Source: Callipepla californica brunnescens
Lineage: Eukaryota > Chordata > Aves > Galliformes > Odontophoridae
Direction: 5' to 3'
NCBI GenBank assembly: GCA_023055505.1
Contig: JALIRH010000008.1
Span: 806,001-870,000, forward strand
Length of the DNA: 64,000 nt
The position numbers were made by a program, and so were the translations under genes. Below the pieces are notes generated by a model, which saw only the letters and a list, made by a program, of their open reading frames with translations, was not told the DNA's origin and ran no database searches. Shown in pieces: positions 37,741 through 51,600 of this stretch; the first letter of the stretch is position 1, and every line of letters begins with the position of its first letter.

Positions 37741-40700
37741 CCTTGTTGTCGACCCTTGCAGGTCGACATTTTCCTATCATTAGTGTTTTTTTCTCTTGTT
37801 AAACTTCAGGTCATGTCAGAAAACTCTCTGGAGGAAAAGGTGGGCTGTAAGGACAGGGTAACCCTGATGTGAAACAAACACACAGGATGGAAAAGAAACT
37901 ACTGTTAGCAATGGTGGAAGGTGATGAATGGTGGCAGGTATGAAGGGCTGGCTGTCAGCTTCTGAATTATGCTGCTAACGCGTGAAGCACTGTGAGGTAT
38001 GAAAATAAAAATAGGGACCACTTGAGGTTGAGATTTCACTTCTGAAGCTGAAAGGTTAAGGGCTCCAAATGCCGTTACATTTTAATGAGATTTGTGATAC
38101 AACTCTGTGTGTGTCACTCCTTGAGAAACACCACTTGAGACCAGTAAGAGCAAGTTAACACCTGCAGCACAGTGTGCAGCCTGGGAGCTGGAGCCACTGT
38201 GTGAGGGCATGGAGGAGCAGCTCCTCCTCACAGCCCCTGCTTTCAGGCCCCCTTCAGCAGCTTGGGAGGGATGCACCCAGAGGTACATGAAAGGAAGAGT
38301 GGAGCTTTGAGGTTATCTTCCACTGTTGTAATCATAGCTTGTTCAATAGTTAGTATTTCCGGTTTTGTTCTTGTTTATGGAGGTAGAGAGGTGAGATCTT
38401 ACCACCTTCTATTTTTGTACTTTTGTTTTTTACAACCTTGCTAAGCAAGCACACCAATTTTTGTGCCAGGCCTGCTTCTTTTTCTGCTGTTAGCGAGAAC
38501 TGAAGTGTTCCTCAGGTGCAGAAATGAGACATCGTCATTCAAGTGGATGACATTTGTGAAAACGCCTCTATTTTTAATAAGTTTTAGCAGAAGACTGTTT
38601 ATGGGGGCAGAGAGGAAGGAGAAGAGGGAGAAGAAAGCTGAAGTGTTTCAAAACATCACTTTAAAGGCTTTAGAGTACCAACACTTGTTAATTTCTCTGG
38701 TGTGTATTAGAATAATATTAATCCTGATGAACTGAAATGGTATTAGTGCAGATGTCATAAGTACTTCTACAGGCATTCAGCTATAATTTAACATCAATTA
38801 ACTAGACCATTATTGGAAAGTGTTATTTTAATTCATTAGATTTCCTGGGGTGTCCTCAGGCAGTTGCTGGAGCTGCTGCGAGCTTCTCTTGTCACTCTCC
38901 ATTGTTCTTTCTAGCTGTCATTCCTGTTCAGCTGCACTTGACAGCATGTGCTTTGTGCTGCAGGACTCCTGCAGGGTGGCTGCAAGTGTGCTTTCACGTT
39001 CTGCCCAACCCAGTTCAGCTGCAGAAGGCTGCTAAAGGGATGGTCCTGCTCACTCCTTTCTTCCACTGCACTGTGTGTATGATACCCTGTCCTCACACTG
39101 CTGTGCACGCCATGGTGGAGGTGGTGGCCATTGGGTCTGGTCCTTGCTGGTGAGGACAGCCCTGTCATTCTTGCTTATCAGTAGTAGTGCTTCAGCTTGC
39201 ACTGTTCTGTCAGGATGAAGAGACACACTGCTTGGAGTTAGGGTTTTCTTCTACCTTTTCTTCCAGTTTTACTGATATTTGCAATCTTCTGTGTTGGTTC
39301 TGTGTATGATTCTGTAAGACCTCCGTTTTAAAGGAGGAGATGAGTGGCGTTTCTTGACATTTTTGTGCTCTTTCCTCCTTCCTGTTATAGGAATGTTGGT
39401 TTCTGTTGGACATTTCGTAGCCTCAGTGCTGCTCATCTGGCTGGGATTTGGATCTCCCATCTGACATCTGCACTTCACTGTTATCTACACAGCAGCATGG
39501 GCTGAGATACTTTAAAAATGGCAGCTTTTTGTGTTGTTTTGCATGGATATCTAATTTGTAATTAAACCCTTATGAGCAACACGGTGGCTTTTCTTCATGC
39601 ACTTCTTGATGGCTTCCCTACAAGCTTCTGTGTGAAGTGTTTGCTAGAGTGTTTCAGATTCCTTCTGTAGACAGCAACATCCCATCAGTAATGCTGTGGC
39701 CCTGCCTCTGAGGCTCATGCCTGTTGGACTTTTCCTAGCCAGACCTGATTGATGTTGCATTTTCTGAAGACTTTGTCACACATGATGAGAATGGAGTCAT
39801 TATCTCCAATCTTCTGTCTTTGTGATCATCAAAGAGTTGCACACCATAGCAAGTGAGGTCCACAGAGTGAGGTTTGGTTCAAGATTTCCATAAAGCCAAG
39901 CTGGCAGGTCATATTGTTCTTTGCAGATGACATCAAGAGTCGTTCCTCAGGCATCTGAACTGAGCAGCACTGCCATTTGGCTGTCGCTGTTCGACTCAGC
40001 TGCTTTTGCACTTCACACTGCTGCCTGTGGGCACTGAAGTGGTAGCTGTCAACATAACTTATGCTTTCTGAGAATAGAAGATTCATGTAATAAAACACTG
40101 GGCACTGACATTAGAGTGGAGATCCCATGGACTGCTACTACCTAGATTGTAATTGTTGGTTATGGCTTTCAGAAATCCTGAGGTAGCTCAAGTGATCAAG
40201 AGGTCAGGCACTAACATTTATGAGAGCAACCTGTGCAAGTAAATCAGTATATTAAATAAATAAGTCAATTGCCAAGGCACTGGTGGCAGAATTCAGGGTC
40301 TTCCTAGTTTTATTGTTTGAAAGCACAGTTGGTCTTTTATTCAATTTCTGATACATGCAGTCAATTGGGATGTTCTCTTCTTATTTTGATGTTGAGCGTA
40401 AGCTGTACTGTAATGCTCCCTGGAGACATTCGGCTGTCTCTCCTGGTCTGTTCAGGTTTTGATATTGCTGTCACTGTGGTTTCTGAGTGTCTTCCAACTG
40501 CATGTTAAGCAATATGACTAGAGTATGGCTCATTTAATTTCTTTCCTGTCTTTGGGTTTGAAACTGTTTTAGATGTATTTTGCTAATTAATCTTTTTTAT
40601 TATTATTTTACTTTAATGAGTTACAGATGTGACTAGTTGCCCCAAGAATGCCAGTCTTTGCTGTGCTCTTGTGGAGTTACTACTCCTAAGGGTTAATCCT

Positions 40701-42152
40701 AAGACATGCTGAGTGCCTACAACCCTTCTTACCTTTAAAAACAGGGATTGGGTGCTCAGTGCCTCTCAAATTCAGCTTCCAAACTTTGTACAACCCCACG
40801 GCCAATTTGCTGAGAAGCTTGCATTATGCAACGTTCATGATATGTGAAATTGCATGTTTTTCTGAGGGCCTGTTACAGTTCATTGAGATGAAACTGCCTA
40901 TGAATTTGTATCTCTGAAGGACTTGTTAGGTACCGCATCCTATTCATCAATTTTAGTAGAACTGTACTCCCCTCATTTTGCAAATAGTGCTGTAAAATGA
41001 ACTGCAGCTGAGTGCTTGAAAATACTTAAGAAGATGTTTTTCCTGTATGCATCCCTCAGTTCAGCTGTGTGCTTGTGTTGCCTCTGTCAGGTGGTCTGTC
41101 AGCTTTCAAAGTTAAGCACTGAGAGCTTTTACAAAGAGAAAGGCGCATGTAATCTGACAAACCAGATGAACCATTTCCCTGTAGTAGTGGAGATTGCGGA
41201 GTTTGAAGTTTTGTTTTAATTGCTTATATTATCATATTAAGATAAATGATCATATAGTAAGATAAATGGTTATATAGTATTAAGATAAATGATAATGGGG
41301 GGAAAAATATTCTCTTCCTGATAAAATTTGCTGCTTTGTTAGTACTCAGGTTGAAATAGAAGATTGCAGGGAACCGTAGAGGTCCTGATTTTCTGTAAGC
41401 GTGCTTGTAAGCAGATGTCTGGGTTGAAACATCTTCAGTGGGTGTAGGTCCCCCTACTTCTGTTGTTCGCTACTGCATTATGGTAGGTTGCACGTTGTCG
41501 TCTTTTAGAGTTCTAAAGCCATTGGCTCTTGGTTGTTATACACATTGTGATCCTTGATGCAGTTGCATCACTGCTGCAATTTCTCAAAGCGAGGAAGAAC
41601 AGTGCTAATGATGATGGCCAGATGCACTGCAGTGATAAGAAGCTCACTTATGACTTAGTTGTAATGCAAAGCCGTGAGTTTTTTCTCTGGGCTGTGTAGC
41701 TATGTTATCAGATGGCAGGTTTTTTCTCATCAGGCAGGTTACTTCCAGCTTGAACTTGTGTTCAGTGCTTAGCCAGGAAGAGCTCCAGAGGCAGCATCAG
41801 GAAGATGCTGAATTTCAGTCCACTGCAGTGGCTGTCCTGCCTGTTGTGGACTACATTAAGGCCATGATGCAAAGGCTCCCGAAGACTGCAGATGATGCTT
41901 AGTCACATGGAGAGGTCTGGTTGTGCAGTGCTTCCTGTGATGGGCCATATAATTTATGTGCTGGAGTACTCTGAGTCCATCTCCACTGGCACAGAATTTA
42001 ACTGCAAGCTGAGCTGTGGGTGGAGAAATGCTCTGTACTCACTTTACAGAAGTGAAGCATGGCAAGAATCTGTAGGGGAAGGTTTTATAATTAAATAGTT
42101 AGGGCTTAGCTCCTACTATCTCTAAGACAAAGTTTTGGTTTTAAAATTATCA
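37741..42152. other. Intronic stretch without recognised genes
   Basis: It contains an AT-rich short tandem array at 41238-41298 (listed separately) and an inverted pair TGTCGAC/GTCGACA at 37747-37768. No transposon or exon is recognised. Confidence 0.45.
41238..41298. repeat. 20-bp AT-rich minisatellite, about three units
   Basis: TAAGATAAATGATCATATAG (41238-41257) is followed directly by TAAGATAAATGGTTATATAG (41258-41277), 18 of 20 identical. After three extra bases a partial third unit TAAGATAAATGATAATGG begins at 41281. Confidence 0.85.
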
Positions 42153-42670
42153 AATCATGGAACTCTTGGAGTTGGAAGGGACCTTTAAAGACCATCCAGT
42201 CCAAATCCCCTGCAGTGCACAGGGACACCACAGCTGGAGCAGGTTGCCCAGGGCCTGATCCAGCCTGGCCTTGAATGTCTCCAAGGATGGGGCATCCACC
42301 ACATCTCTGGGCAACCTGTGCCAGTGCCTCACCACCCTCACTTTTTCCTTATATCTAACCTAAATCTCCCTTTTTAAAGCTTAAAGCCATTTCCCTTTGT
42401 TCTGTCACCACACTGTGCTAAGGAGTCTGTCCCCTTCTTTCCTGCAGCTCCCCTTTAGATACTGATAGGCTGCTCTGAGGTCACCTTGCAGCCTTCTCTC
42501 CTCCATGCTGCACAGCCCCAGCTCTCTCAGCCTGTCTCATAGGAGAGGTGTTCCATCCCTGGGATCATTTTTGTGGCCCTCCTCTGGACACTCTACAACA
42601 GGTCTGTGTCTCTCCTGTGTTGAGGACTCCACATCCAGACACAGTGCTTCAGGTGAGGCCTCAGCTCATC
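42153..42670 (-). mobile_element. CR1 LINE 3' fragment, antisense
   Basis: It begins AATCATGGAACTCTTGGAGTTGGAAGGGACC (the 3' UTR reversed). It continues through the C-terminal ORF2 (minus strand RVVRHWHRLPRDVVDAPSLETF) to a CTTCAGGTGAGGCC boundary. About 520 bp remain. The frame is broken by several indels, so it is an inactive old copy. Confidence 0.9.
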
Positions 42671-45600
42671 TGTAATGACTTGTTATGAGGTGGAAATCCC
42701 TTCCTTTGAGCAGTAGTTGTACCTTCCAATCTTACGGACATCTCCTTAGGTGCATCCACAGACAAAAGCAGATATCACCTGTGGTGCCCCAGAGAGTTCT
42801 TCCTTTGGTCTTTCCAAAGGAGGAGAACCTGCTTGTCAAAGCAAAGAGTGCTGATGAGGAGTTGTTGGGCAGAGTATTTGTGTGTCAGGGCTGAAAGAGT
42901 GCAAGACACAAGAGCAACCATGTTTGTGTTATGTGTGTGCATAGCTGTGCAACTGATAACAGGGAGAGTTTGCATTTTGCTGCTGTACATAAACCCCAGT
43001 GCTGATAACTTGTGAGGTTTTATCACAAGCTTGATGATACAGAGTTTGGTTGCCAGCAGTGGGGCTTTGTGAGAAGCTTGACTAATTAAGGAAAGCAAAA
43101 CCTCATACAATAGTAAACAGCCCCTTCATGATGAAGAGATAAAAGATAAAACCCAAAACATTAAACTCCAGAAGGCACATAGAAAAAGAAAGTGTAAACC
43201 ATACAGTGCTGCTGCTTTTGTTTGTTTGGTTTTTCACTTTTTGTGTGCGTGTTTTGTTTGGGTTGTTTTTTCCTCCCCTTAAGTAACTTCTTTATACTGT
43301 GGTTGGGATTTCCTGATTTCTCTTCAAGTTGGTGTCAGTGTCTCGCACCCCAGCAGAGCTCTGCAGTGCAGTGCATGATGCTGGAGTCACTGTGCCATCA
43401 GCACGCTCAGGCACACAGCCATTGTCCTGCCCTAGTGGGAGCCATTCTATGGGATGAAGGATGGGTGCTCCCCACCCTTTGTACTCATCTCTGATTCTCT
43501 GCAGGACCTGCTCCAGATAGGATGATTTTTGGTCCTTTTGAAAAGTCATTAGAAAATGCTCTGCTTTGGCATATCTCGCTTATGGACCAAATTTGCCAAA
43601 CTGAGAAATTCTCATTATATTCCATTGGCTTTTATCATTGCAGTCAAGTGAGAGTACAAATAGAGAAATTTTCATTATATTCCTTTGGCTTTTATCACTG
43701 TAATCAAGTGAGAGTAATATGTACATATATATATTTATATATTTAAAGAGCAGTGTTATGCTTTGCTAAACAAATAAGGAGAGATTTACTTAGAGGGGAA
43801 AATCAGGTGGTAGGGAAGAGATATTTTGTTTGATAAATAAATAAAAGCTAGATCCAGGAACTTAATAAACGTAATGAATGCTACCTCTCTGAATTCTCTG
43901 ATGCAGCTTTAAATACAAACCTTCATCTGGCATATGAAGTAATCAGGAATTTCATATGAAGGCGTGTGCAGAAATTGAGTTGGGCCCGTACTATGGCTCA
44001 GTGTGAGATTCCCCATTCATTCCATCTCTCTTCCCATACAGCTAGCCCTGCTGGGCGGGACCTGCCCACGCAGCATGCGGCTCCATGCTGAAGGTGGGCA
44101 GGAGCCAACCCTTCCATGCCTGAGCTCACCTGGGCATGTGGGAAACCCTTCCTTTTGGGACAGGAGACGTCAGCCTTCTTTCTGCAGCTCCCAGAAGCAA
44201 ACTGCCTGGTATGCATGGAGCACGAAGGAGGGGCTCCCCCTGGAAGCACAGAATGATAAGTAAATGTAGAGACCTTAAACTGCTCTGAGTGACAGCAGTG
44301 CAGTCCTGTGCTCACCGAGTAACAAGCGCCATACCAGGTTGCTCTGTCTCCATTCAGTTCTGCGCTCAATTACAACACCTCTGCAGTAAGTGGTTTGGTC
44401 AGAACACTTCATCTTCAGCTGCAGAGCTGCTCCTGCAGGCTGCTGGGAGGCCATGCATGGCACTGGGGCTCAGTCCCTGGCAGGCAGCTGGCAGGCAGCA
44501 GCACTGCCTCTCTTGGTAACCTCAGCTGTCCACCAGAGCACTGCCCATGGCAATGAGAGCAGATGGTGATGGCAGCAGCCCTGCAGCTCAGAGCTGGCAC
44601 AGGAGCAGTGTGGGCTTCGCACAGTACTGCCTGCTATTGCTGCTGTGACTCTGCACAGAACCATTGCCGCAACCCCATGAGCTTTGGGTTTGACCAGCTG
44701 TAAATGAATGGCCTCAGCCTGGGAAGAGAACACCCTGCCTGCTGTCGTGGCTGTGGGTGGTGGGGGTCAGGGGCTCCCTGCTGGCTCTGGCCCAGACCTG
44801 CCCATCAGCCCCAGGATGTTCTGAGAGCCAGGTGCTGCTTGGTCCTGCCCTGCCTGCTGCATGCCAGGCCTGGGCCTCGCTCCTGCTGCTTCATCCTGGC
44901 TTGCAGGATGCTGAGAGGGGCCATGAATGTGGTGCAGGGTGTCAGGGCCCCTGCTGCCTGCTGGGGGGCACTGCCGCAGCCCCGCAAGGCCCGGGAGCCA
45001 CTCCATGGGTACAGAGGTGCAGGTGGTGATGTGCTGTAATGGAATTGGGAACGGGGGATCATCTCTGTGCTGCAAAGTAAAAGGCAGAACTCATGTCTTC
45101 AGGCTGTGAGCAGATTCTTAGTATTTTTTTTTTCCTGTGCTGAATCGCACCCTAAAGTGGCAAGGCGCTATCTCTGCTGGGCTGAAAATTACCTTGTGAT
45201 CTGAATTACTTGAAGTTTGAAAAGTTAAATTCCAACAGCAATTGATGTGGCAGATGTAGCTTCCTCAAATACAGAAGAGATGATGAAAAGTAAAGAGGAA
45301 TGAATAGATTATTGTTTTCATTGAAGGTGTTACGGGGGAAGAAATTCTTCTCCTGAACAGTCTTTCTTTGCTTATTCCATCCTTTCAATAAATCATCGCC
45401 ACAGTGGATTAGTACTGTTTGGGAATCTCATGTGGGAACATCTGAGGCTGGAAGAAAGGAACCCATACAAAAAACAAACCGTCTCTATGTTCCCTTAAAG
45501 GTTACCATAGTTTAGAGAAAACAAAACATTTGACATCTGATTCCCATAACAGGTGACACAAATACTGAGCAACAAGGTGGGGAGCACAGCCCCAGGGCAT

Positions 45601-48600
45601 GACACACTCCTCAGGTGCAGCGCTCTTAATGGATGACTTTCCTTCCTGCTCCATTTTCTCCCTTTGTACTTGAAAGTCTTTGCTGCAGTAACTTCGGACT
45701 ATAATTAGATTGACTTGAAAACTGAATTATCTGCAAAGAACCACTCGGATCACAAAGGAGGTGTGTGGCATTTGTATGTCCGCCCTCAGCACATCACCTT
45801 CAAGAAACAGCAAATAGTTTCAGCACCTAATAAAATGAAAGATGTCTTAGGAGGCTGGAGAGAAAGACACGGTAGCATTAATCTAGGGAAGGACTTGATG
45901 CCTTGTCTTCTTCAGCATGACAGAAGCAAGTGAACTGTTTCAGAGCAGCTTTTTGAGTGTTAACATGATTTGAAGAATCATTTTGCCCACCCCCACTTGC
46001 AGAACTTGATGTTGGGATGAATAGACTGGATCAAACATTGTTCTGTGAACTTGATTAAGACACAGAAAACACTTTCTTGACTGTAAGGAAAGCAGTTTGG
46101 ATGATTGTCATGCTTTTTAGCAAGCATATTTTCACTGGCCATTAGATTTGATGTAATGCTCTTACGCATTTAGTAAAGCGTGTATCAGCATTATTGCACA
46201 AGCATCTAGGAGCTGTACATCCTCATCTCCAGTGCTGTTATTACAGGCATCTGATGTTGCTCAGCAGCTCAGGAAGATGCCCTAACAGCCAGCAAGCTAG
46301 ACCTTAGTGTATACCTTTAGACATCATACATAGCACCCAACTCCCACTGACAACAGGGAAAAGGACTGCATTTCAGGTAAGCAAACTGAATCTCAGAGCA
46401 GCCTGTCTCACAAACTCTGCTTCCTGGGGAACCTTTGTCTGCAAGCAAACCTGCAAGCAACGTGAGCTTCAGGCAGCTGCAGAGCTGCAGCCTACCTTGG
46501 CTTCTCTCTGACAGTGCAGGAGGGGACTGCCAGCTTCTGAGCCCTCTCTCAGTGCAGAGATAGGTAGGATTGCAAGGGAATTGAGTTGCTTGAAGGAATG
46601 TGATAATGGAAGCTGAAAAATAGGTGTGACCCATTTTTTTCTGCATTTTTCTGGTAAGGAGGAAGCCCTGGTGCTGGTGTTTGGTGGTGTCTATCCGCAG
46701 CTCCCTCTGGCAGCATGGGCAGAGCTGCAGTGCTGGGATGTGAGCTGAGGTCTCAGGAAAAGTCTGGTACATAAGGGCCAGGGTTTTATAACAGAGTAAA
46801 ATGTGAAGTTTATAAATTTAATGGGGCTAGCTAGCATTTTGAATTACAGCGGAATAAATTTCCTTTTTAATAGGAGAAATTGTCTCATTTCTGACAACTG
46901 TCTCCTGTGTTTTACAAGGTTATGAAGGAAAATTCTCAGCATGTTTTGGCACAGTTCACATTCTGTGGGCTGTATTCAGAAGATCTTTTTAAATTTTCCT
47001 CTACAGTTAACTTCTTCCCAGGGCATCTCCCCTGGCTGCCTTTTTTGTGTTCAGCTCCTAGGAAGTTGGCAGCATCCTTAAAGCTTCAAATACATTTGTA
47101 GCAAAGGCTCCTATTGCTACGCATGACTGTGATCAGATATGCAACTGAGTTTGACTGATTTCTCCTCCTGAGATCCGTTTTCCTTCAGTTTAAATGAGAC
47201 ACATTGTCCTCCTAAGCATCGTTTGAAGAGTTTCTCTTGCATGTTCAGATGAAGTAACTGCAGGAGGAATTAGTTTGGTGGTTAAAAGCCTAAGATCAGC
47301 ATATAGATCATATGTTGCTGTGGGGCTTTTTTGGTGCAGGTGGAATGCACGGTCAAATTTACCTTGTGTACCTCATCTTTGAAGTTAAATGCTTTCACAG
47401 GTGTCCTTTGAGTGAACTAACCAGTGGCAATATTGGTACCCGTGTGCTGAGCACTCTAAACCACATGGCAGATGGCTCCGTAAAGCTGACATGCAACCTG
47501 GCCTCCGAGGAGAAAAAAAAGGAAAAGTAGTCATTGTGGATGCCTGTATTAAAGAAAGTGGCAGCCGTGGCAGTACATGCTGCCAATCTGCGAGCACTAT
47601 AAGTGCGTGGGGTGGGGGGCTTCTCCACTAGCAAACTGCTCTGCGCTGGGGAGCACAACCATGAATGGCACCATTTACTTCTCTCTTGGACTCTCTGCTT
47701 CTGATTCCTTCTGCCCAAGCTCAGATATGAAAGGACAGTGTAAGTTCATGGTACTGTTTTACCACAGGAGTGTTTCTTGGCTATTGGAAAGTAACAAGAA
47801 ATAAGGATCTTCTGAATACCTGGTTTCATCAGGTATTCAACAGGCATCAGCTTGTTCTCAAATTGTTTCTGGTGAATGTACTGCAATAATCTTGAGCAGT
47901 GTGCTCTCACATACCTTTATAAATCTTTTTGTCATTGTGCTTGCTAAGCTTTCCCTCACTATTAGTTTTTAGAGCTTTTATTTATTTTCCATCTTACTGG
48001 CACTGTCCCTCCTCTCTGTAGAAGCAGAAACAGTGAAACTCCCATACACCATTGGTAACAGAGAGCTCTGGCAATAAATTTGGTTTAGACCCTAATGGAT
48101 TACAGCAAGGTTGAAGTAATTAAAATAATTGTGGATAGCAAACACCTGTTCTCTTATGGGCAGTGGTAATGCTCTGCCCTTTCCTAAAAGTCCAGTGCCT
48201 TTGGGTGTTTATGGAAATACTGGAGTATTTTCCCTATTTAAAGTGCTCAGCATTAAAGGTTGAAAGAGAGGACTAACCTCAGTATCCATAGGTTTCTTGT
48301 TAGCCTTCAGCCTCAAAATCTGCTTGGCTTAAAGCAGCTTGATTCCTCCCTGAGCTGCAGAAGGAAATCTCAGCACCTTGCTTTGACCTAGGTGTCAGTG
48401 TGTGGTTTTTGTGGGGAGAGTGCTGCAAATGTCTGTAAAGACCTAGAAGAGGAATGAGCTGAATGCTTCTGCTTGGTTCAACACTCAGTGCTGTGGGGAC
48501 ACTGGGTTGATTCCCTCTGAAGCATGCTGTCCTGCAGAGTGCTCCTCCAGTGCCGTCATGCACCTCGATGCATCTTGGGAGCTGTCCTTTTCCTTAACTC

Positions 48601-51600
48601 TTTTGGATGAAGCAGCTGGACTTGACTATACAGGTATTGGATTTCTTTTCATTTTGTAGGACTGGGGATGCTGCATGTGCTGAGTATAACACTTTGGTAC
48701 TTAAACCACTGTGTTAGTGCAGGATAGATGGGCTTTGTCTGTCGCAGAATCAAGGAGCTGTTCTAGGTAAGCTCAGGGGCAGTGTTCCATACCAAGCATC
48801 AGATAGGACTGAATAATGAACGTGTAGCATGAATGACCTCTGCACCTGCCCACAGCCCTGTGATTTAGGATACGGTTGCAGTCTTGGGAGGTTCCCTTGG
48901 GGCTTCAAACATCTTTCACTGGAGCTGAAATATCAAGTTCAGAAATCTGTTCTTTTTGAGCTGACGGAGGTTCAGCAGTGACCCTTCTGTGTGCTGTGTG
49001 AGTGAGTTCCTTTCTAAAGAGCATTCTCTGTGTTGTTTCACACCCAATAGAACCAATGCTAAAGAATCCAGCCTTTGGTTAATATCAACTTGGATGAGGG
49101 AAGATAGCATAAAAAGTATTCAGCAAATGAAGGTCACAGCCAGGTGTGCCTTACAAGAATCTTTTCTTTCTGAGTAAGAGCTCCACGCTTGGAGAGTTAC
49201 TGTACTGATACCTCCCCAGACTCACTGCCTGCTCTTCAGTTTGACATGGGCTTATCTTAGGAAATGCGTGTACGAAAACAAACCGACAAATAACACTGTT
49301 GTGTAAAAATTCTCTGGAATGAAAGTTTGTTTTTCTTTCTGTGGGTGTGGAGCACGGGATCAGAGACAACAGTATGCCTGATTATTTATGAGTCTTTGTG
49401 TGGAAAATTGCCCCTGTTCTGCTTGGTTCTTAGTTCTTGAAGATTGCTGATATTATTTTTTAAATATGAGGATATTTTTTGGTGCATTTCTTTTCTTTCT
49501 TTCAGAATCTGAGTAAGAAGTGATGGACCAATATAGTGTGTTCTGTTTGTGTGAGAGTCCTGAGCTCTGCCAAATTCATTTCCTGTCCCAGCACTGACTT
49601 CATTTTTTAAAGCTTGTTACAAGTCAGGTCACACAGTCCTGCCTCATTTCTTTCCGATGGGCCTGAGTCAGTCTGTTCCAGACCGAGGGATGTAGTGGCT
49701 GTGCACAGCTCACTCCCCCACCTGCAGTCCTGGCAGCAGTGCAGCATGGCACATCTCCGGGCTGCACAGGGTACTCACAAGGTTCTCTGTAGTAAGAGTC
49801 ATCACTTAGGACTCTGCTCTCTTGGGCATCGTGTCCCGTTTCCTCCTGGGGTGCTCATCTCTGCAGTCTGTTAGCCCATTCTGTGTGCAAGGTGTTTGCT
49901 TGTTACACCAGGGTTTTGATCACATTTGATCACATCATTTATGGATGTCTGCCTGCATGCAGACGTGGAAAAGAGCCTCATAAAAACTGACCTGTTCTAT
50001 GAGCAATTCCTGTGTCCCATTCTGCTCTTACAAATGCAGATGTTTGTGGAACAGCGTGGAGAAGCAGGGGGTTGTCCCCAAGTGTAGAGATGTGCAGCAG
50101 AGGAGAGCACAGCTCATCCTGCACCATCATGGTGCTTGGCCTGATGGAGAGGTCAGGGAGCACACAGCAAGGTGATTACACATTTCATGGGCCTCAGGAG
50201 GTGAAAAGATGTAATAAAGTCTGCAGAGCATATTGATTTGGAGCAAGACTGCTGTCCTCCAGCTTGTTTCTAACCAGCTGTCTGTTAGCAGTATGTCTGG
50301 GACACCAGTATGTTTTCTAAAACATATTTCAGCACTACATCACCCTGATACTTGGTCAGAATTCATTCCCCCTGGTTGTTCTCCGTATGTTTCTCTTCCT
50401 GGAAAGACCCAGAGCCTCACCCAAGCTATTGGGCAGCCTGGCTTCTCTCTGGGAGCTGCTGTGGCAAGGCTGGCTCTGCTCCAGGCTGTCACCTGCCTCT
50501 TATGGATGTGTGCTGGGTGTGATGCTGGGATGGAGGCCTAACCAGAGGCTGTTCAGTTTAGGTGTGATTAGGGGCACAAGTGCTACGCTGAGGTGGGCTG
50601 AGCTCCTGAGGGTGCACGCTGCCACTTCTGCAGCGTTTCCATTAATGGGTGTTGCTGGGGGCAGCTCACTGGCAACTGCTGCGTACTGTGCTGTGCAATT
50701 AAGTCCAAAACACTCTGCTGGTCTCTGTCCTCCATTCATGAAGAGCAAAGCAAACTGCTAAGGGCACTCTATGGTTAATCATAGTTCAGAAAATGAGTGT
50801 GTACAGGAGTGCTGCATGCCGTTACTGCTAGCCTTGACATCCCACCAAGTTTTTCCCATCAGACTCACTGCCAGACACAACTTAATTAAAAGCCTCCCTG
50901 CCTGGACAGCCCTCTGCTCCTTCCCTGAAAGAGGCAGTGTTCTTCAGACATCAGCACAGTCCTGCTGTCACGCTGAGGAATGGCAAGCCCTCAGTGCTTG
51001 TAGGAACTGTACTTGGTTCCAGGCAATATATGCTGGAAAGAACAGAGATGTTTATCCTGTTGTTTTCCATGGGTGTATGGGGAAAAAGATGTGCTCAAAA
51101 TTCTAATACGAAGTACTTTCTTCCCTTACTAAAAGCTGCTTTGTTGTGGACTGGCATGGAAGAAGTTGGTCATTCCGTTGCTTGGCTATAGAAGCGCTGC
51201 TTATGTGCAACAATCACAGTTTGTAGTCTGAATTGGAAGAAAACTGCTGGTGACAATCTGTGCAGGAATGGCTGTTTGTCTGCATCCAGTGTGTGTTCTG
51301 CTGGGTGACCTACCCCTGGGCCTGGGAGGCACCTGCCCCCCATGATGCATGCTGGTGGGGTCACAGCAGCTTTTGGTGACTGCCAGGGGATTGAGGAGCC
51401 CAGGGAGCTGAGCCTTCTGCATGCCAGCAGCGTTCCCTTCAGGCCAAGAGTAAAGCAGAGTGGTGTGGAGGGCTCTGGTTTGTTTCAGCCGCTGAGTGGT
51501 GCAACCTGGTATGTGCTGCTGGTATAGGTATAAGGGGAATCTATTTTTAAAAGTATTCAAAATTTTCTATTGTAATTCTGATTCTCTCATCTCTTCTGCA

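Noticed and set aside
46317..46772. 151-codon minus-strand frame
   Set aside because: No recognisable domain. Frames of this size occur by chance several times in the window when alternative starts are allowed.
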